From: Photorhabdus khanii NC19 | Lineage (GTDB): Bacteria; Pseudomonadota; Gammaproteobacteria; Enterobacterales; Enterobacteriaceae | Assembly: GCF_000517265.1 (NCBI RefSeq) | Contig: NZ_AYSJ01000013.1 | Span: 643,037-697,295, forward strand | Direction of reading: 5' to 3' | DNA: 54,259 bases | In this document: one piece after another, positions 25,412-35,605 of the stretch | Position numbering within the stretch: position 1 is the first letter of the stretch | Layout of the letters: each line of letters starts with the position of its first letter | Notes under the pieces: model-generated | Databases searched by the model: none | What the model was told of the DNA's origin: nothing | What the model saw: the letters and a program-made list of their open reading frames with translations, nothing else | Made by a program: the position numbers and the translations under genes

Positions 25412-25538
25412 TATACCTAATAGATTTCGAGTTGCAGCGCGGCGGCAAGTGAACGAATCCCCAGGAGCATAGATAACTCTGTGACAAGGGTGAGTGAAAG
25501 CAGCCAACAAAGCAACAACTTGAAAGATGAAGGGTATA
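25412..25538. repeat. ERIC element 1 (127 bases)
   Basis: An imperfect palindrome with the two diagnostic ERIC core segments: AATCCCCAGGAGCATAGATA and AACTCTGTGACAAGGGTGAG. The ends are the inverted TATACC / GGTATA. A second copy is at 46105-46231. ERICs are short non-autonomous repeats of Enterobacterales, common in Photorhabdus. This one sits just after cobT and could form a stem-loop in the 3' end of the cob operon transcript. Confidence 0.88.
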
Positions 25539-25550
25539 TCTGCCAAACAA

Positions 25551-26600
25551 TTAAAACGGCAGCACAATATTACTTTCGGACAGCAATCCCATATTGTTAT
25601 ACGTAGCGCAAGCCGCATCCACCAAATGCATAGCCAGCGCAGCACCGCTGCCCTCTCCCAAACGCATGTCCAGATGCAAATAAGGCTCCAGTTGCAGATG
25701 TTGCAATGCAATGATTGAGCCTTTCTCAGCCGATAAATGTGACGGGATAAGGTAATGACGCACATCGGGAGCAATACGGCAGGCTGCCAACGCCGCAGCG
25801 TAAGAGGGAAAACCATCCAGTATCACCGGCAACCCGGCAGAAGCCGCGCCAAGCATCACACCCGCCATCCCCACCAAATCATAACCGCCGACTTTCGCCA
25901 ACACGTCAATGCCATCGCTGGCATCAGGCCGATTAATTTCAATCGCCCGTTGCACAATCGCCACTTTATGATGCAAACGATCACAGGGAAAGTTAGCCCC
26001 AATGCCTACGATCTGTTGTGGATCGCTGTCCGTAAAAACGCTGACCACAGCCGCCGCCGGTGTGGTATTCGCCATGCCCAATTCACCTACACCAAACAGT
26101 TTCACGCCATCTGCGGCTTGTTCCAATGTCAGGCGGGCGCTTGCCAGCAACAGATCTTCCGCTTGCTGACGGCTCATGGCCGGTTCATGAGCAATATTGC
26201 CACTACCACTCCCTGCCCTCATATCCACCAATCCCGGCAGCGGATCACTGTCAATCCCTACGTCCACAACTTTAACCTCTGCGCCCGCATTCACCGCTAG
26301 CACGCAAACACCGGTGATCCCTTTCATCATATTCTGGGCATGAATAGCCGTTGCTGATTTGGGCGATATGGTCACACCTTCGTCATAAACCCCATGATCA
26401 GCCACCATCACAATGATTTGTTTACGATCAATATGATGGCCCGATAATCCGCGCATTCCGGCAAGTTGAATCGCCAGATGTTCCAAACGCCCAAGGCTAC
26501 CCGTTGGTTTAAGCAATCCATCCAATCGGGTAGCCGTACGCGCCATAGCCTCGCTATCCAATGGCACAATCGCACTAATAATTGATGAAAATGTTTGCAT
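25551..26600 (-). CDS. cobT: Nicotinate-nucleotide:dimethylbenzimidazole phosphoribosyltransferase CobT
   Basis: A 349-residue enzyme that activates the lower-ligand base to its alpha-ribotide, which CobS then joins to adenosyl-GDP-cobinamide. The N-terminus ([26 protein letters not shown]) and central ..[19 protein letters not shown] are family hallmarks. The catalytic glutamate lies in [13 protein letters not shown] (about residue 316). The length is near that of Salmonella CobT (356). Last gene of the long cob operon, four bases after cobC, followed by an ERIC element. Confidence 0.95.
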   Translation of the reverse strand: MQTFSSIISAIVPLDSEAMARTATRLDGLLKPTGSLGRLEHLAIQLAGMRGLSGHHIDRKQIIVMVADHGVYDEGVTISPKSATAIHAQNMMKGITGVCVLAVNAGAEVKVVDVGIDSDPLPGLVDMRAGSGSGNIAHEPAMSRQQAEDLLLASARLTLEQAADGVKLFGVGELGMANTTPAAAVVSVFTDSDPQQIVGIGANFPCDRLHHKVAIVQRAIEINRPDASDGIDVLAKVGGYDLVGMAGVMLGAASAGLPVILDGFPSYAAALAACRIAPDVRHYLIPSHLSAEKGSIIALQHLQLEPYLHLDMRLGEGSGAALAMHLVDAACATYNNMGLLSESNIVLPF

Positions 26601-26604
26601 GGGG

Positions 26605-27222
26605 TTATTCCTGCGTCTCAGGTTGCCAGCAAGCCCGGCTATTAAACGTACGCAACGTAGTCAATCCATGGCGGATTTCTATTACGCTGTATGCACCCTG
26701 TTCAAAATGAAAGTGCCACATGGCAGAAGGCGGCATAGCCAGCAAACGCGCCAATAACAGGCCCAAAACCCCCTGATGAGCAACCAACAACACATTGCCC
26801 TGACTTTCCTGTGTCAACAATTGTTGCGCTACGTTTTCTATACGGGCAGCAAATGTAGGAAAGGCTTCACCACCGGTAGGAGATGCTTGTTGCCAATCTT
26901 TTAACCAAGCAGCCCAAGCTTCAGCGTCTTCATATTGCAAATCGTGATGGTGGCGCATTTCCCATGCACCAAAATGCATTTCATTGAGTTGCGCATTAAT
27001 GCTGGCTGATAACCGACGATCTGCCAAAATAATTTCCGCAGTATGACAGGCCCGTCGTAACACGCTGCTTATCGCTTGCGAAAATGTCACTGCCGATAGA
27101 TAGTGGGCAACTTGCCGGGCTTGATGTATTCCCGTTTCGGTCAGTTCCACATCTGTCATACCACAAAAAACGCCGCCCACATTCGCTTCCGTCTGACCAT
27201 GCCGAACCAAAAATAATCGCAT
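26605..27222 (-). CDS. cobC: Alpha-ribazole phosphatase CobC
   Basis: A 205-residue histidine phosphatase. The phospho-acceptor loop [12 protein letters not shown] is at the N-terminus, a second arginine/histidine lies in [11 protein letters not shown], the catalytic glutamate in [13 protein letters not shown], and a late histidine in [10 protein letters not shown]. It removes the 5'-phosphate from alpha-ribazole phosphate or adenosylcobalamin phosphate. In Salmonella cobC lies outside the cob operon; here it is placed between cobS and cobT. The ATG at 27222 was preferred to the TTG before it. Confidence 0.92.
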   Translation of the reverse strand: MRLFLVRHGQTEANVGGVFCGMTDVELTETGIHQARQVAHYLSAVTFSQAISSVLRRACHTAEIILADRRLSASINAQLNEMHFGAWEMRHHHDLQYEDAEAWAAWLKDWQQASPTGGEAFPTFAARIENVAQQLLTQESQGNVLLVAHQGVLGLLLARLLAMPPSAMWHFHFEQGAYSVIEIRHGLTTLRTFNSRACWQPETQE

Positions 27223-27231
27223 CAACTTGAC

Positions 27232-27978
27232 TCACAATAGCACCAGTAAAAACACCAATTCCCCAATTTCTACAGACGCGCCCAAGGTATCGCCTGTTTG
27301 TCCACCTAAACGACGACGCAGATAAACCGCCAGTAATCCGATAACCAGCAGCGTGATCACCCATGCCAATACACCCGGCACGCCAATCAGCAGAGCAATC
27401 AATACCATCCCACTCAACAACGTCAACAAGGTCTGATGACCATTAATCCGGCCAATATAAAGATTCCCCAACCCGCTCCCTTCACGGGCACAACGTTGGC
27501 GATACATTAACAACACAATCGCACTCCTGCCCGCCACTGACGCAGCTATTAAGGTCACCAACATCGGGACGTCACGCAGAGCCAATTCGCTCACGACCAG
27601 CACTTTCGCCAGAATAAGGAAGATCAACGCCAGACCGCCGTGAGTTCCCAAACGGCTGTCACGCATAATCTCCAGCATTCTTTCCCGGTTACGTGCAGAA
27701 AACACACCATCACAGGTATCCGCCAAACCATCAAGGTGAAGCGCCCCCGTTAGCAATGCCAGCACTAATACGTAACTTAATGCCGCCAGCGGCGCACCAC
27801 ACCAAGGCGCAAGCAGGGTAAAAATAGCGGCGGCAAATATACCGACGATCAATCCGACAAATGGAAAACCGGCAATACCACGCACGTATTGATCCATTTC
27901 CACTCCCTGTGTCCAACGCGACGGTACCGGGATGCGAGTCATAAATTGCAAGGTGGCAAGAAACAGACGCAGATTCAT
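27232..27978 (-). CDS. cobS: Adenosylcobinamide-GDP ribazoletransferase CobS
   Basis: A 248-residue integral membrane cobalamin synthase joining adenosylcobinamide-GDP and alpha-ribazole. It has the family start [19 protein letters not shown], the metal-binding motif [14 protein letters not shown] near residue 80 and [18 protein letters not shown] near residue 97. The rest is hydrophobic helices up to [16 protein letters not shown]. Its ATG overlaps the cobU stop (ATGA), a tight coupling. Acts in the inner membrane. Confidence 0.94.
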   Translation of the reverse strand: MNLRLFLATLQFMTRIPVPSRWTQGVEMDQYVRGIAGFPFVGLIVGIFAAAIFTLLAPWCGAPLAALSYVLVLALLTGALHLDGLADTCDGVFSARNRERMLEIMRDSRLGTHGGLALIFLILAKVLVVSELALRDVPMLVTLIAASVAGRSAIVLLMYRQRCAREGSGLGNLYIGRINGHQTLLTLLSGMVLIALLIGVPGVLAWVITLLVIGLLAVYLRRRLGGQTGDTLGASVEIGELVFLLVLL

Positions 27979-28520
27979 TTAATTTTTACCTCAATCCCCG
28001 AGACCATCAGAAATACCTCACTGGCCGCCGCCGCCAGCCGCTGGTTAACCCTTCCGGCAATGTCACGGAAATGGCGGGCCAGTCTGTTTTCCGGCACGAT
28101 GCCCATGCCCAGTTCGTTAGTAACCAGATATATCGGTGAAGTCACGCCGGTACAAGCCGCTAATAGATCGCTAATTTGCTGCTGAATCCTCACCTCCAAT
28201 ACAGCAAAGTCCATCTGTTCGGGTGAAGTCTCTCCGGCTTGATCAAATAATAGATTGGTAATCAATGTCGTAATACATTCAAGAATGACCGCGTCTCCCG
28301 GCCGGGTTTGCGTGGTAATGACCGCACCGAGATCACGGTAACCTTCCCATGTGCGCCAATGAGCCGGCCGGTTTTCACGGTGCAGTCGTATACGTTCAGC
28401 CATTTCGCTGTCTGTCACCACGGCAGTCGCAATATACAACACCTGCTCACTGGCTTGTGCCGCCAGTTTCTCCGCCAGCACACTTTTACCACTGCGAGCG
28501 CCGCCAGTAATCAAAATCAC
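27975..28520 (-). CDS. cobU: Adenosylcobinamide kinase/guanylyltransferase CobU
   Basis: 181 residues when started at the GTG at 28520, the same length as Salmonella CobU. P-loop GGARSGKS at residues 6-13; the histidine that carries GMP in the family is in [11 protein letters not shown] (about 47). [20 protein letters not shown] near the C-terminus is strictly conserved. The GTG overlaps the cobQ stop as GTGA. An upstream in-frame ATG at 28553 would add 11 residues inside cobQ and was rejected. It phosphorylates adenosylcobinamide and then transfers GMP to it. Confidence 0.9.
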   Translation of the reverse strand: MILITGGARSGKSVLAEKLAAQASEQVLYIATAVVTDSEMAERIRLHRENRPAHWRTWEGYRDLGAVITTQTRPGDAVILECITTLITNLLFDQAGETSPEQMDFAVLEVRIQQQISDLLAACTGVTSPIYLVTNELGMGIVPENRLARHFRDIAGRVNQRLAAAASEVFLMVSGIEVKIK

Positions 28521-30055
28521 GGTGCCAAGCCTTGTTGATGGTTTTTCATACACTGATAAATCCGTTCTATATCCAGATGTTCGCGCATTGCTTCCGCCAA
28601 AAGATCAAACTGTGTCTGTTTGTAGTCGGTATAATCCAATGTATCTCCCTGATAAGCCATCAATCCTTTGCGCTGACGCAAAGCATTAAGCAGAGCACGG
28701 GTAAAATGAGTACTATCGAACAGGCCATGAATATAACTGCCCATCACATTGCCCTCCCGATTGACCGCACCATCAAACCAGCTACCAGATTGACCGTTAC
28801 GATAGGTAATACAGGCAAACGGTGTTACATCCGCCCCCAATAACGAGCTTCCCATATGAATCTCATAACCACGGACCGGTTGCTCAACACAATCTGATAA
28901 CAAGCCCGGCAACGCCACCAAGCAGCTACCATTTACCTTGGTTGTCACTTTTTCATGGGCAAATTGGGTTTCCACATCCAGCAATCCAAGACCGTCCATC
29001 TGGTCAATACCCGATTCCACGCCATCGATAATCCGCTTACCCAGCATTTGATAACCGCCACAGATGCCGATAACCGGGATACCAGACTGATGTGCCGTCA
29101 ACAGAGCATCCGCCAAGCCGTTTTGTCGCAGCCATCGCAGATCGCCCAGCGTGTTTTTGCTGCCAGGTAAAATAATCAGATCCGACGACTGCAACTCTGA
29201 TGGCTGAGTCACATAGCGCAAGCGAACATCCGGTTGCATCGCCAGTGCGTTAAAGTCGGTAAAATTGGCAATATAAGGCAAACGAACCACGGCAATATCC
29301 AGCGCCTTTTCAGCTGCACCATCATATTTACCGGTTTGCAGCGCTACGCCGTCTTCATCTTCCAGGTCAATGTTCAGCCAAGGCATCACTCCCAGCACAG
29401 GCACCCCGGTTAAGGCTTCAATCTGTTCAATACCCGGCTGGAGCAGGCTGATATCACCGCGGAATTTATTGATGATCACCCCTTTGATCCGCGCTTTCTC
29501 TTCCGGCAGTAACAGTGCCAGCGTACCGTAAATGGCAGCAAATACGCCGCCACGATCGATATCCGCCACCAGCAGCACAGGCGCATCAACCATCTCCGCC
29601 ATTCCCATGTTGACAATATCCCGATCACGCAGATTGATCTCCGCCGGGCTGCCAGCGCCTTCCAGCACTATCACGTCATATTCACGGGCCAGACTGTGAA
29701 AAACTTCGCAGATTTGCTGCTGCAAACGGGGCTTGTACTGGTGATACTCCACCGCATTCATGCTACAGGCCACTTTTCCCATCAACACAACCTGAGCCTT
29801 ACAATCGCTGGTGGGTTTTAGCAATATCGGGTTCATTCGTACATCAGGTTCTATACCCGCCGCTTCCGCCTGAAAAATCTGCGCCCGCCCCATCTCTTCA
29901 CCGTTAGCAGTGATACCAGAATTCAGTGCCATATTCTGTGACTTAAACGGCGCGCAGCGATAACCATCCTGAACAAAGATACGGCACAATCCCGCAACCA
30001 ATATGCTTTTCCCAACATCGGATGCTGTACCTTGCAACATTAAAGACAGACTCAT
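28517..30055 (-). CDS. cobQ: Cobyric acid synthase (CobQ/CbiP)
   Basis: A 512-residue amidotransferase that amidates carboxylates b, d, e and g of adenosyl-cobyrinic a,c-diamide. The N-terminal half is the synthetase ([20 protein letters not shown], then [32 protein letters not shown]). The C-terminal half is a class I glutaminase with the cysteine in [12 protein letters not shown] and a histidine in [10 protein letters not shown]. It is slightly longer than Salmonella CbiP (506). It is 11 bases from cbiO. Confidence 0.95.
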   Translation of the reverse strand: MSLSLMLQGTASDVGKSILVAGLCRIFVQDGYRCAPFKSQNMALNSGITANGEEMGRAQIFQAEAAGIEPDVRMNPILLKPTSDCKAQVVLMGKVACSMNAVEYHQYKPRLQQQICEVFHSLAREYDVIVLEGAGSPAEINLRDRDIVNMGMAEMVDAPVLLVADIDRGGVFAAIYGTLALLLPEEKARIKGVIINKFRGDISLLQPGIEQIEALTGVPVLGVMPWLNIDLEDEDGVALQTGKYDGAAEKALDIAVVRLPYIANFTDFNALAMQPDVRLRYVTQPSELQSSDLIILPGSKNTLGDLRWLRQNGLADALLTAHQSGIPVIGICGGYQMLGKRIIDGVESGIDQMDGLGLLDVETQFAHEKVTTKVNGSCLVALPGLLSDCVEQPVRGYEIHMGSSLLGADVTPFACITYRNGQSGSWFDGAVNREGNVMGSYIHGLFDSTHFTRALLNALRQRKGLMAYQGDTLDYTDYKQTQFDLLAEAMREHLDIERIYQCMKNHQQGLAP

Positions 30056-30066
30056 ATGTCATTTCC

Positions 30067-30870
30067 TTAATTATTACGCTGACGTAGCAGAGCAAAAAGT
30101 TGCTCCTCAGTTTTACACAATGGCAACCCCAGTTCGCTGTGGATCTTAACCAACCAAGGCTGCACCAGACCAGCAGCCTGCAACTGCTCATGTTGCAGAA
30201 AGACCTCAGCAGTTTCACCTGCACAGACCAATTTACCGTGGGAGAGTACGTACAGATAATCACAGACGTTGTAGATTAAATCGATATCATGGCTGGAAAT
30301 AATCACCCGTTTTCCTTCTGCCACAATACGTTCAATGATAGCGATCATATGTTGTCGGCCAGAAGGGTCCAACCCGGCGGTCGGTTCATCCAACAGCAGA
30401 TATTCCGCCTCCATCACCAATGCCCCCGCTATCGCGACACGCTTTTTCTGTCCATGACTCAGATGTTGGATTGGCTTATGACGAAATTCATGAGCATCCA
30501 CCAGCGCCAACGCCCGTTCAACACGCTGCGCAATCAGCACCTCATCAATGCCAAGATTACGTAAACTGAAAGCAATATCACTGTCGATATCGGTATAGAA
30601 AATTTGCTGTTCCGGATCTTGAAATACTGTCGTCACCCGCTGGCGCAAAGCCCGCAATTGGGCTTTACCATAACCGATAGGCTGGTCTTGCCATAAAACC
30701 TCACCCTGTTGTGGACGCAAGATGCCGCTCAGATTCATAAACAATGTGGATTTGCCACAGCCATTAGCGCCTAACAGGCCAGTAACGGCATGGTGGCTAA
30801 AATCCATGGTTAAATTCTGTAAGACCGGTTCATCCTGATAACTGAAACTTAACTGTCGGGTAGCTAACAT
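30067..30870 (-). CDS. cbiO: Cobalt transporter ATPase CbiO
   Basis: A 267-residue ABC ATPase energising the ECF-type cobalt importer. Walker A is GANGCGKST at 34-42, the Q-loop VFQDPEQQIFYTDIDSD, the signature HLSHGQKKRVAIAGAL, Walker B EYLLLDEPTAGLDP and the switch histidine VIISSHDIDLI. The Q-loop DPEQQ form is typical of cobalt/nickel CbiO. The ATG at 30870 has AGGA six bases upstream; the open frame to 30930 would run over the end of cbiQ. Confidence 0.93.
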   Translation of the reverse strand: MLATRQLSFSYQDEPVLQNLTMDFSHHAVTGLLGANGCGKSTLFMNLSGILRPQQGEVLWQDQPIGYGKAQLRALRQRVTTVFQDPEQQIFYTDIDSDIAFSLRNLGIDEVLIAQRVERALALVDAHEFRHKPIQHLSHGQKKRVAIAGALVMEAEYLLLDEPTAGLDPSGRQHMIAIIERIVAEGKRVIISSHDIDLIYNVCDYLYVLSHGKLVCAGETAEVFLQHEQLQAAGLVQPWLVKIHSELGLPLCKTEEQLFALLRQRNN

Positions 30871-30883
30871 CGGGATCCTGTCC

Positions 30884-31567
30884 TTACAGGTGAAAATTCC
30901 CCTGATAAAGTTTAATATCCAGCGAAACAATCATTTGCTGATAGCGGATCATGACGCGTGTAAATAGCATACTAACTAATATTGCCAGTGAACGGTAGCC
31001 ACTTCCCAACGACGTGTAACCAAACCGCAGGGATTGCGCACGATGGATCGCCGCCGCTTCATCAATAAAAATAAAGATAAAACGCCAAGTCAGCAGGATC
31101 TGTTCCGTTAATAGATCCGGGACATGACAACGTTTCAACAGTTGGATCAATTGTGGAAACGGGGTATTAAGCACAAACCAGAAGGTAGCCGCCAATGCTG
31201 CCAGGCTGCGCCACATTGTCTGATTGGCGGTGGTCAGCCCTGCTTTATCAATACCGAACCAAAACTGGCCTGCCTGAACGCCCCACCACAGGGCGTCCGG
31301 CTGCCGGGAAACCGATAGCACAATGGCTATCAGTCCCACCAGTAAGAATGATAACGGTACAGATAACCAAAGCAGATAGCGACGTGGCCCGATCCGTAAC
31401 AGATAGCAGGTCAGCGCCGCAATCACCAGCAATAGCAATGCCTGGTAGCGCGGCGGGCTGATCATCGCCAGTAGCAGAAACAAGCCATAGAGCGCCAATT
31501 TTGCCATCGGATCAACCCGCCGCCAGCGGCTTTGATAACTTAGTCGATCAATTCCCAACATGCTCAC
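30884..31567 (-). CDS. cbiQ: Cobalt transporter permease CbiQ
   Basis: A 227-residue T-component with about five membrane helices and the conserved cytoplasmic arginine motifs that contact CbiO, seen as EAAAIHRAQSLRFGYTSL and RVMIRYQQMIVSLDIK. N-terminus LGIDRLSYQSRWRRVDPMAK. The GTG at 31567 has GGAG at normal spacing inside the end of cbiN; the ATG two codons later is the alternative. Overlaps cbiN by 20 bases. Confidence 0.92.
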   Translation of the reverse strand: MSMLGIDRLSYQSRWRRVDPMAKLALYGLFLLLAMISPPRYQALLLLVIAALTCYLLRIGPRRYLLWLSVPLSFLLVGLIAIVLSVSRQPDALWWGVQAGQFWFGIDKAGLTTANQTMWRSLAALAATFWFVLNTPFPQLIQLLKRCHVPDLLTEQILLTWRFIFIFIDEAAAIHRAQSLRFGYTSLGSGYRSLAILVSMLFTRVMIRYQQMIVSLDIKLYQGNFHL

Positions 31568-31829
31568 TGCGCTTACTCCGGTAGTAACCCAGAATATAGA
31601 AGATCACCGCTGCTCCTAATGAGCCTTGCAAGGTGAACAGCAAACTTTCAATCTCTCCGCTGGCCGGCTCATACAGCGGCTGGAACCAGGGTTCATAATC
31701 TGGAGCAGTGACCTGAATCAGCGCTTCTGCTTCTCCATCGGCTCCGCCATATTCGCCTCCGTGGTTAATAAAGAACGGCAGAATAACCAACGCGATTAAC
31801 ACCAACAGCAAGGTAATGGTCTTTTTCAT
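31548..31829 (-). CDS. cbiN: Cobalt transport protein CbiN
   Basis: 93 residues with two membrane helices (TITLLLVLIALVILPFF and SLLFTLQGSLGAAVIFYILG). The periplasmic loop between them has GGEYGGADGEAEALIQ and YEPWFQPLYEPASGEIESL, as in Salmonella CbiN. It is the small accessory subunit that, with CbiM, loads cobalt. Directly follows cbiM with one base between. Confidence 0.93.
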   Translation of the reverse strand: MKKTITLLLVLIALVILPFFINHGGEYGGADGEAEALIQVTAPDYEPWFQPLYEPASGEIESLLFTLQGSLGAAVIFYILGYYRSKRSEHVGN

Positions 31830-31830
31830 G

Positions 31831-32562
31831 TTAATGACTCCTGACGTGGATAAGATGACGTTTAGTTAATTGGTCGTAAATCAATACAGTGAGCAAACCC
31901 TCAGCAATTGCAATCGGGATCTGAGTCAGACAGAACACGCTCATAAATTTGACGATAGAACCGCTAATACCGAATTCAGGCTCAGGGAAAGCCACTCCCA
32001 ACTGTACTGACGTCACGAAATAGGTCACCAAATCCGCGATCATGGCACAGAGGAATACGGCAACATCACGCCGGAATCCGATTTTATTGGCCAGACGCCA
32101 GACCCAATAACCGACAATCGGACCAAACACAGCCATTGACATACCGTTAGCGCCAAGGGTTGTCAGACCGCCATGCGCCAATAGCAGTGCCTGAAATAAC
32201 AGTACAATGACCCCAAGTACTGCAACGACCGAAGGACCAAATAAAATCACCGCCAGACCTACCCCAGTCGGATGAGAGCAACTACCGGTGACTGATGGAA
32301 TTTTCAATGCGGACAGCACGAAAATAAATGCCCCACACAACGCCAGCAGCACTTTCTGGTTACTGTCATCACTGACAATCTGCCGCAATCGTACCAACCC
32401 CATAAACAGACAAGGCAAAAACAGAACCCACCAAGCCAATGCCCACATCGGCGGCAAAAAACCTTCCATAACGTGCATGGCAAAAGCTTGCTCCGGCACC
32501 AACATCAACAAGACTGCCATTGCCAACCCGGTCAACGAGAGTTTCTTTAGCTGTTGTTCCAT
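31831..32562 (-). CDS. cbiM: Cobalt substrate-binding permease CbiM
   Basis: A 243-residue S-component. A signal peptide ([19 protein letters not shown]) is followed by the mature N-terminus [17 protein letters not shown], whose terminal Met-His binds cobalt in this family. A later [20 protein letters not shown] is also a family hallmark, and seven helices are expected. It sits in the inner membrane with CbiNQO, supplying the metal inserted by CbiK. Confidence 0.94.
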   Translation of the reverse strand: MEQQLKKLSLTGLAMAVLLMLVPEQAFAMHVMEGFLPPMWALAWWVLFLPCLFMGLVRLRQIVSDDSNQKVLLALCGAFIFVLSALKIPSVTGSCSHPTGVGLAVILFGPSVVAVLGVIVLLFQALLLAHGGLTTLGANGMSMAVFGPIVGYWVWRLANKIGFRRDVAVFLCAMIADLVTYFVTSVQLGVAFPEPEFGISGSIVKFMSVFCLTQIPIAIAEGLLTVLIYDQLTKRHLIHVRSH

Positions 32563-32565
32563 AAT

Positions 32566-33282
32566 CTACTCCTTGGTATGCCATTGTTTATTCACCAAAA
32601 TGGTGGAGAAATAGGGTAGCGGCTGATCAGCCGCTACCTGATCCAGACAACGCCAACACTGCTCACCCGGCAATGAAGCGTCTGCCATCAGCAAAGCATG
32701 TTCAAACAAATTCAAACGTGCCAACAACGCACGCACGGTGGCAAAACGGTTATAAACTTTCATCAGCACCACACAATCATGGGCTTTCAATGCCTGTTCC
32801 AACTCAGCTTCCGGAGCAGTACAGGACATGACCGCCATTGATTGCTGCTCCATGGCAAGCGGCAGTACGGTTCGTGCAGCAATAGCGGCAAAAGAGGTGA
32901 TACCCGGCACAATTTCCAGCCATTCCTGCCGGCCAATGCGCGCCAGCAAAAAGACCCAGGTACTGAACAGCATGGCGTCACCCAATGTGATAAACCCGAC
33001 TTGCCGCCCTTCCATCACTTCATTTTGCAGTTGTTGCGCCACTTCATCCCATACCACCTGTTTTTCTTCGCCGTTACTGCTCATCGGGAAATGACAGGTG
33101 CGAATTTCAGTGTGTGGTAAGAGGTATTCACGCACGATAGAGAGCGCCAGACTATCTCCGCCTTTACGCCCGGCGGGTGCATAAAGTACATCAAGGCGGG
33201 CAAGTATCCGGGTGGCCCTTACGGTAATCAAATCACCGGCACCGGGACCAACGCCCATCGCATAAAGTCTTCCCTTCATCAT
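32566..33282 (-). CDS. cbiL: Cobalt-precorrin-2 C20-methyltransferase CbiL
   Basis: A 238-residue SAM-dependent methylase of the tetrapyrrole family. It has GRLYAMGVGPGAGDLITVRA at the N-terminus, GFITLGDAMLFSTWVFL, EIVPGITSFAAIAART and DCVVLMKVYN. It adds the C20 methyl of cobalt-precorrin-3. Its ATG overlaps the cbiK stop (ATGATGA), showing translational coupling. Confidence 0.92.
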   Translation of the reverse strand: MMKGRLYAMGVGPGAGDLITVRATRILARLDVLYAPAGRKGGDSLALSIVREYLLPHTEIRTCHFPMSSNGEEKQVVWDEVAQQLQNEVMEGRQVGFITLGDAMLFSTWVFLLARIGRQEWLEIVPGITSFAAIAARTVLPLAMEQQSMAVMSCTAPEAELEQALKAHDCVVLMKVYNRFATVRALLARLNLFEHALLMADASLPGEQCWRCLDQVAADQPLPYFSTILVNKQWHTKE

Positions 33283-34073
33283 GCCACCTCCTGTTGATCT
33301 GGCTGTAATGCGACAGCCAGATGTTGAACGAACATTTGGCGGATCAGTGGATTTTCACCTAACCCCTGTAACCAAGATTGGGTGCTGATCCCAACGGCTT
33401 CCAACTGAGAACGCCATGAGTCCGGCTCGTCTGATGCCATGTCGTTGATTGCATGATCACCCGCCACCAGCATTAACGGCATCAAATGTACCTTACGCAC
33501 CGCCTGCCGCCGCAAGCGGATGATGAGATGGCCGATTTCCGGGTAACTTTCCACCGCCCCCACCAACGCCGGAAAATTAAGTGAACTCATCAGGTGATCA
33601 AGGCACGCGTAGACAGAAAATGCATGATGACTGGTGCCGTGTCCCATAAACACCACGCGTTCATCCGCAGCCAATGGCGGCATCTGATTTTCCAAGGCAA
33701 TAAGCAGTTGTTGATAATCGGCAAAACTGTTAAGCAACGGTGTACCCACAACCAAACGTTGAAAACGTTTACTAAAGGCACTCACTTCACTGACGATCTT
33801 TTCATATTCGTCACCGTTGATAACATGCAGGGATTGAATAGCCACATCCTGATAGCCTTCTTTAACCAAACGCTCCAATGCCTGACGTGGGTTATCCATT
33901 TGTAGGCCATCACGTTTTTGCAATTTACGAATGATCATTCCTGAGGTAAATGCCCGATACAGATCACGATCAGGGTAAGCTGCCGCCAATTGCCGCTCAC
34001 AGGCATCGATATTCTTTTGCCGGGTCTGCGGATAGCTGGTACCAAAGCTGATGATTAACAGTGCTTTTTTCAT
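33279..34073 (-). CDS. cbiK: Sirohydrochlorin cobaltochelatase CbiK
   Basis: A 264-residue ATP-independent chelatase that inserts cobalt early, the mark of the anaerobic B12 route. The metal ligands known from the Salmonella enzyme are all present at the same numbers: His145 in VVFMGHGTSHHA, Glu175 in GAVESYPEIGH and His207 in LMLVAGDHAINDM. N-terminus ALLIISFGTSYPQTRQKNID is typical. There is no signal peptide, so it is cytoplasmic, unlike the heme-linked periplasmic CbiK of Desulfovibrio. Confidence 0.95.
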   Translation of the reverse strand: MKKALLIISFGTSYPQTRQKNIDACERQLAAAYPDRDLYRAFTSGMIIRKLQKRDGLQMDNPRQALERLVKEGYQDVAIQSLHVINGDEYEKIVSEVSAFSKRFQRLVVGTPLLNSFADYQQLLIALENQMPPLAADERVVFMGHGTSHHAFSVYACLDHLMSSLNFPALVGAVESYPEIGHLIIRLRRQAVRKVHLMPLMLVAGDHAINDMASDEPDSWRSQLEAVGISTQSWLQGLGENPLIRQMFVQHLAVALQPDQQEVA

Positions 34074-34085
34074 TTTATTGCCCTC

Positions 34086-34883
34086 TTATTGCCCTCGTTG
34101 TTCCTGCCACTGGGTCAGGTGTTGGACAAACTCATCCAGCGAACTAATCTGCTCTCCTTCATCTGCCTGTAAAGTCTGTGCAGGACGGCACACAACAATA
34201 CAGGGAATATTGAGTGCCAGGCAGGGAGCCACTTTCTGTTGATATCCCCCCTCAGCACCAGACTCTTTAGTCATCACAACATCAGGGTGGCAAAACTCAT
34301 ACAACGCATGATTGAATTCAGCCGTGAATGGTCCACGCAACGCAATAATATGATCGACCCCCAACCCCAGCGCCTCACACTGAACCAGTACCTCAGCCGT
34401 CGGCAATACCCGTACCAGTAAGGTTTTTCCCGGCAGTAAACGCTGATACAGCGCCAGTTGTTTACTGCCGGTGGTCAGCAATACCCGCGGTCCCAGAGTC
34501 CGGGCAACGTCGCAAGCCGCCTCCACACTATCGACTTTGTGCAACAATGGGTGATTCAGTAAGTCAATCTCACTGGGACGTTGATAACGGGTAAACCGCA
34601 GTGACAATTGGCGGCAAGCTGCGATCACGTTGTGAGTTAACGCGTCTGCGTAAGGATGTGACGCATCAATTACCCAACCTACCTGATGCTGATCAAAATA
34701 ATGCACCATAGCCTCGGCATCCATTCGCCCCACCACTACCTCTCCCTGAATATCACCCGCCAGTTGCCTCCCGGCATCGGTAGCAACAGAGAGACGGTAA
34801 CGCGCTCCTGCCGCGTCCAGTGCCCGGCAGATCAGCCGGGCGTCACTGGTACCGCCGAAAACATGGATAGCCGGATGGCTCAT
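34086..34883 (-). CDS. cbiJ: Cobalt-precorrin-6A reductase CbiJ
   Basis: A 265-residue NAD(P)H-dependent reductase. Rossmann start HVFGGTSDARLICRALDAAG, then VVGRMDAEAM, WVIDASHPYADALTHNVIAAC and the late VMTKESGAEGGYQQKVAPCL. It makes cobalt-precorrin-6B for CbiET. The ATG overlaps the cbiH stop (ATGA). Confidence 0.92.
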   Translation of the reverse strand: MSHPAIHVFGGTSDARLICRALDAAGARYRLSVATDAGRQLAGDIQGEVVVGRMDAEAMVHYFDQHQVGWVIDASHPYADALTHNVIAACRQLSLRFTRYQRPSEIDLLNHPLLHKVDSVEAACDVARTLGPRVLLTTGSKQLALYQRLLPGKTLLVRVLPTAEVLVQCEALGLGVDHIIALRGPFTAEFNHALYEFCHPDVVMTKESGAEGGYQQKVAPCLALNIPCIVVCRPAQTLQADEGEQISSLDEFVQHLTQWQEQRGQ

Positions 34884-35605
34884 AGCTCATACCCCCGTGG
34901 CGTGATCATCAGTCCATCACGGCAATAGGTCGTATGATTGCCAACGATCACCAGGCTGGTCATATCCACCGGTGAAAAGTCCATCTCGCCGAAAGTGGTA
35001 ATCCATTTATCCTGCTTTTTACGCCCAGCAGCTTTTACCACCCCCACCGGCGTATGCGGATCTTTCCACGGCCGCATAAGTTCAAACGCTTTGGCAAGGT
35101 GCCCTTCACGGCCACGGCTGCGTGGGTTGTAAAAACAAACAACAAAGTCGGCCTGCGCGGCGGCAATCACACGTTTCTCAATCACCGGCCACGGTGTCAA
35201 CAAATCGCTTAAGCTGATATGACAAAAATCGTGCATCAACGGTGCTCCCAGTAACGTAGCTGCGGCAATGCTGGCGGTGATCCCGGCCACCAGTTTGACT
35301 TCAAGATCGCACTGTTGCTGGCAAACCAACTCCAGCACTAAACCAGCCATGCCGTAGATCCCCGCATCCCCGCTGCTGATCAACGCTACTTTACGACCGG
35401 ATAACGCCAGATCAATCGCTGTCTGGCAGCGTTCAATCTCCTTGCACATGCCGGTCTTAATCACTTCTTTATCCATCGTCAGATGTTTGACCAAATGGGT
35501 GTAGGTTTTATAGCCGACAATAATTTCAGCTTCGCGGATCGCTGCAATGGCATCCTGCGTCATCATAGATTCATTGCCTGGCCCAATGCCGATTACGGTT
35601 AACAT
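34880..35605 (-). CDS. cbiH: Cobalt-precorrin-3 C17-methyltransferase CbiH
   Basis: A 241-residue SAM methylase: [20 protein letters not shown], then VGYKTYTHLV, LISSGDAGIYGMAGLVLEL, GITASIAAATLLGAPLMHDF and VCFYNPRSRGREGHL. It catalyses the ring-contracting methylation at C17. Seven-base overlap with cbiG. Confidence 0.93.
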   Translation of the reverse strand: MLTVIGIGPGNESMMTQDAIAAIREAEIIVGYKTYTHLVKHLTMDKEVIKTGMCKEIERCQTAIDLALSGRKVALISSGDAGIYGMAGLVLELVCQQQCDLEVKLVAGITASIAAATLLGAPLMHDFCHISLSDLLTPWPVIEKRVIAAAQADFVVCFYNPRSRGREGHLAKAFELMRPWKDPHTPVGVVKAAGRKKQDKWITTFGEMDFSPVDMTSLVIVGNHTTYCRDGLMITPRGYEL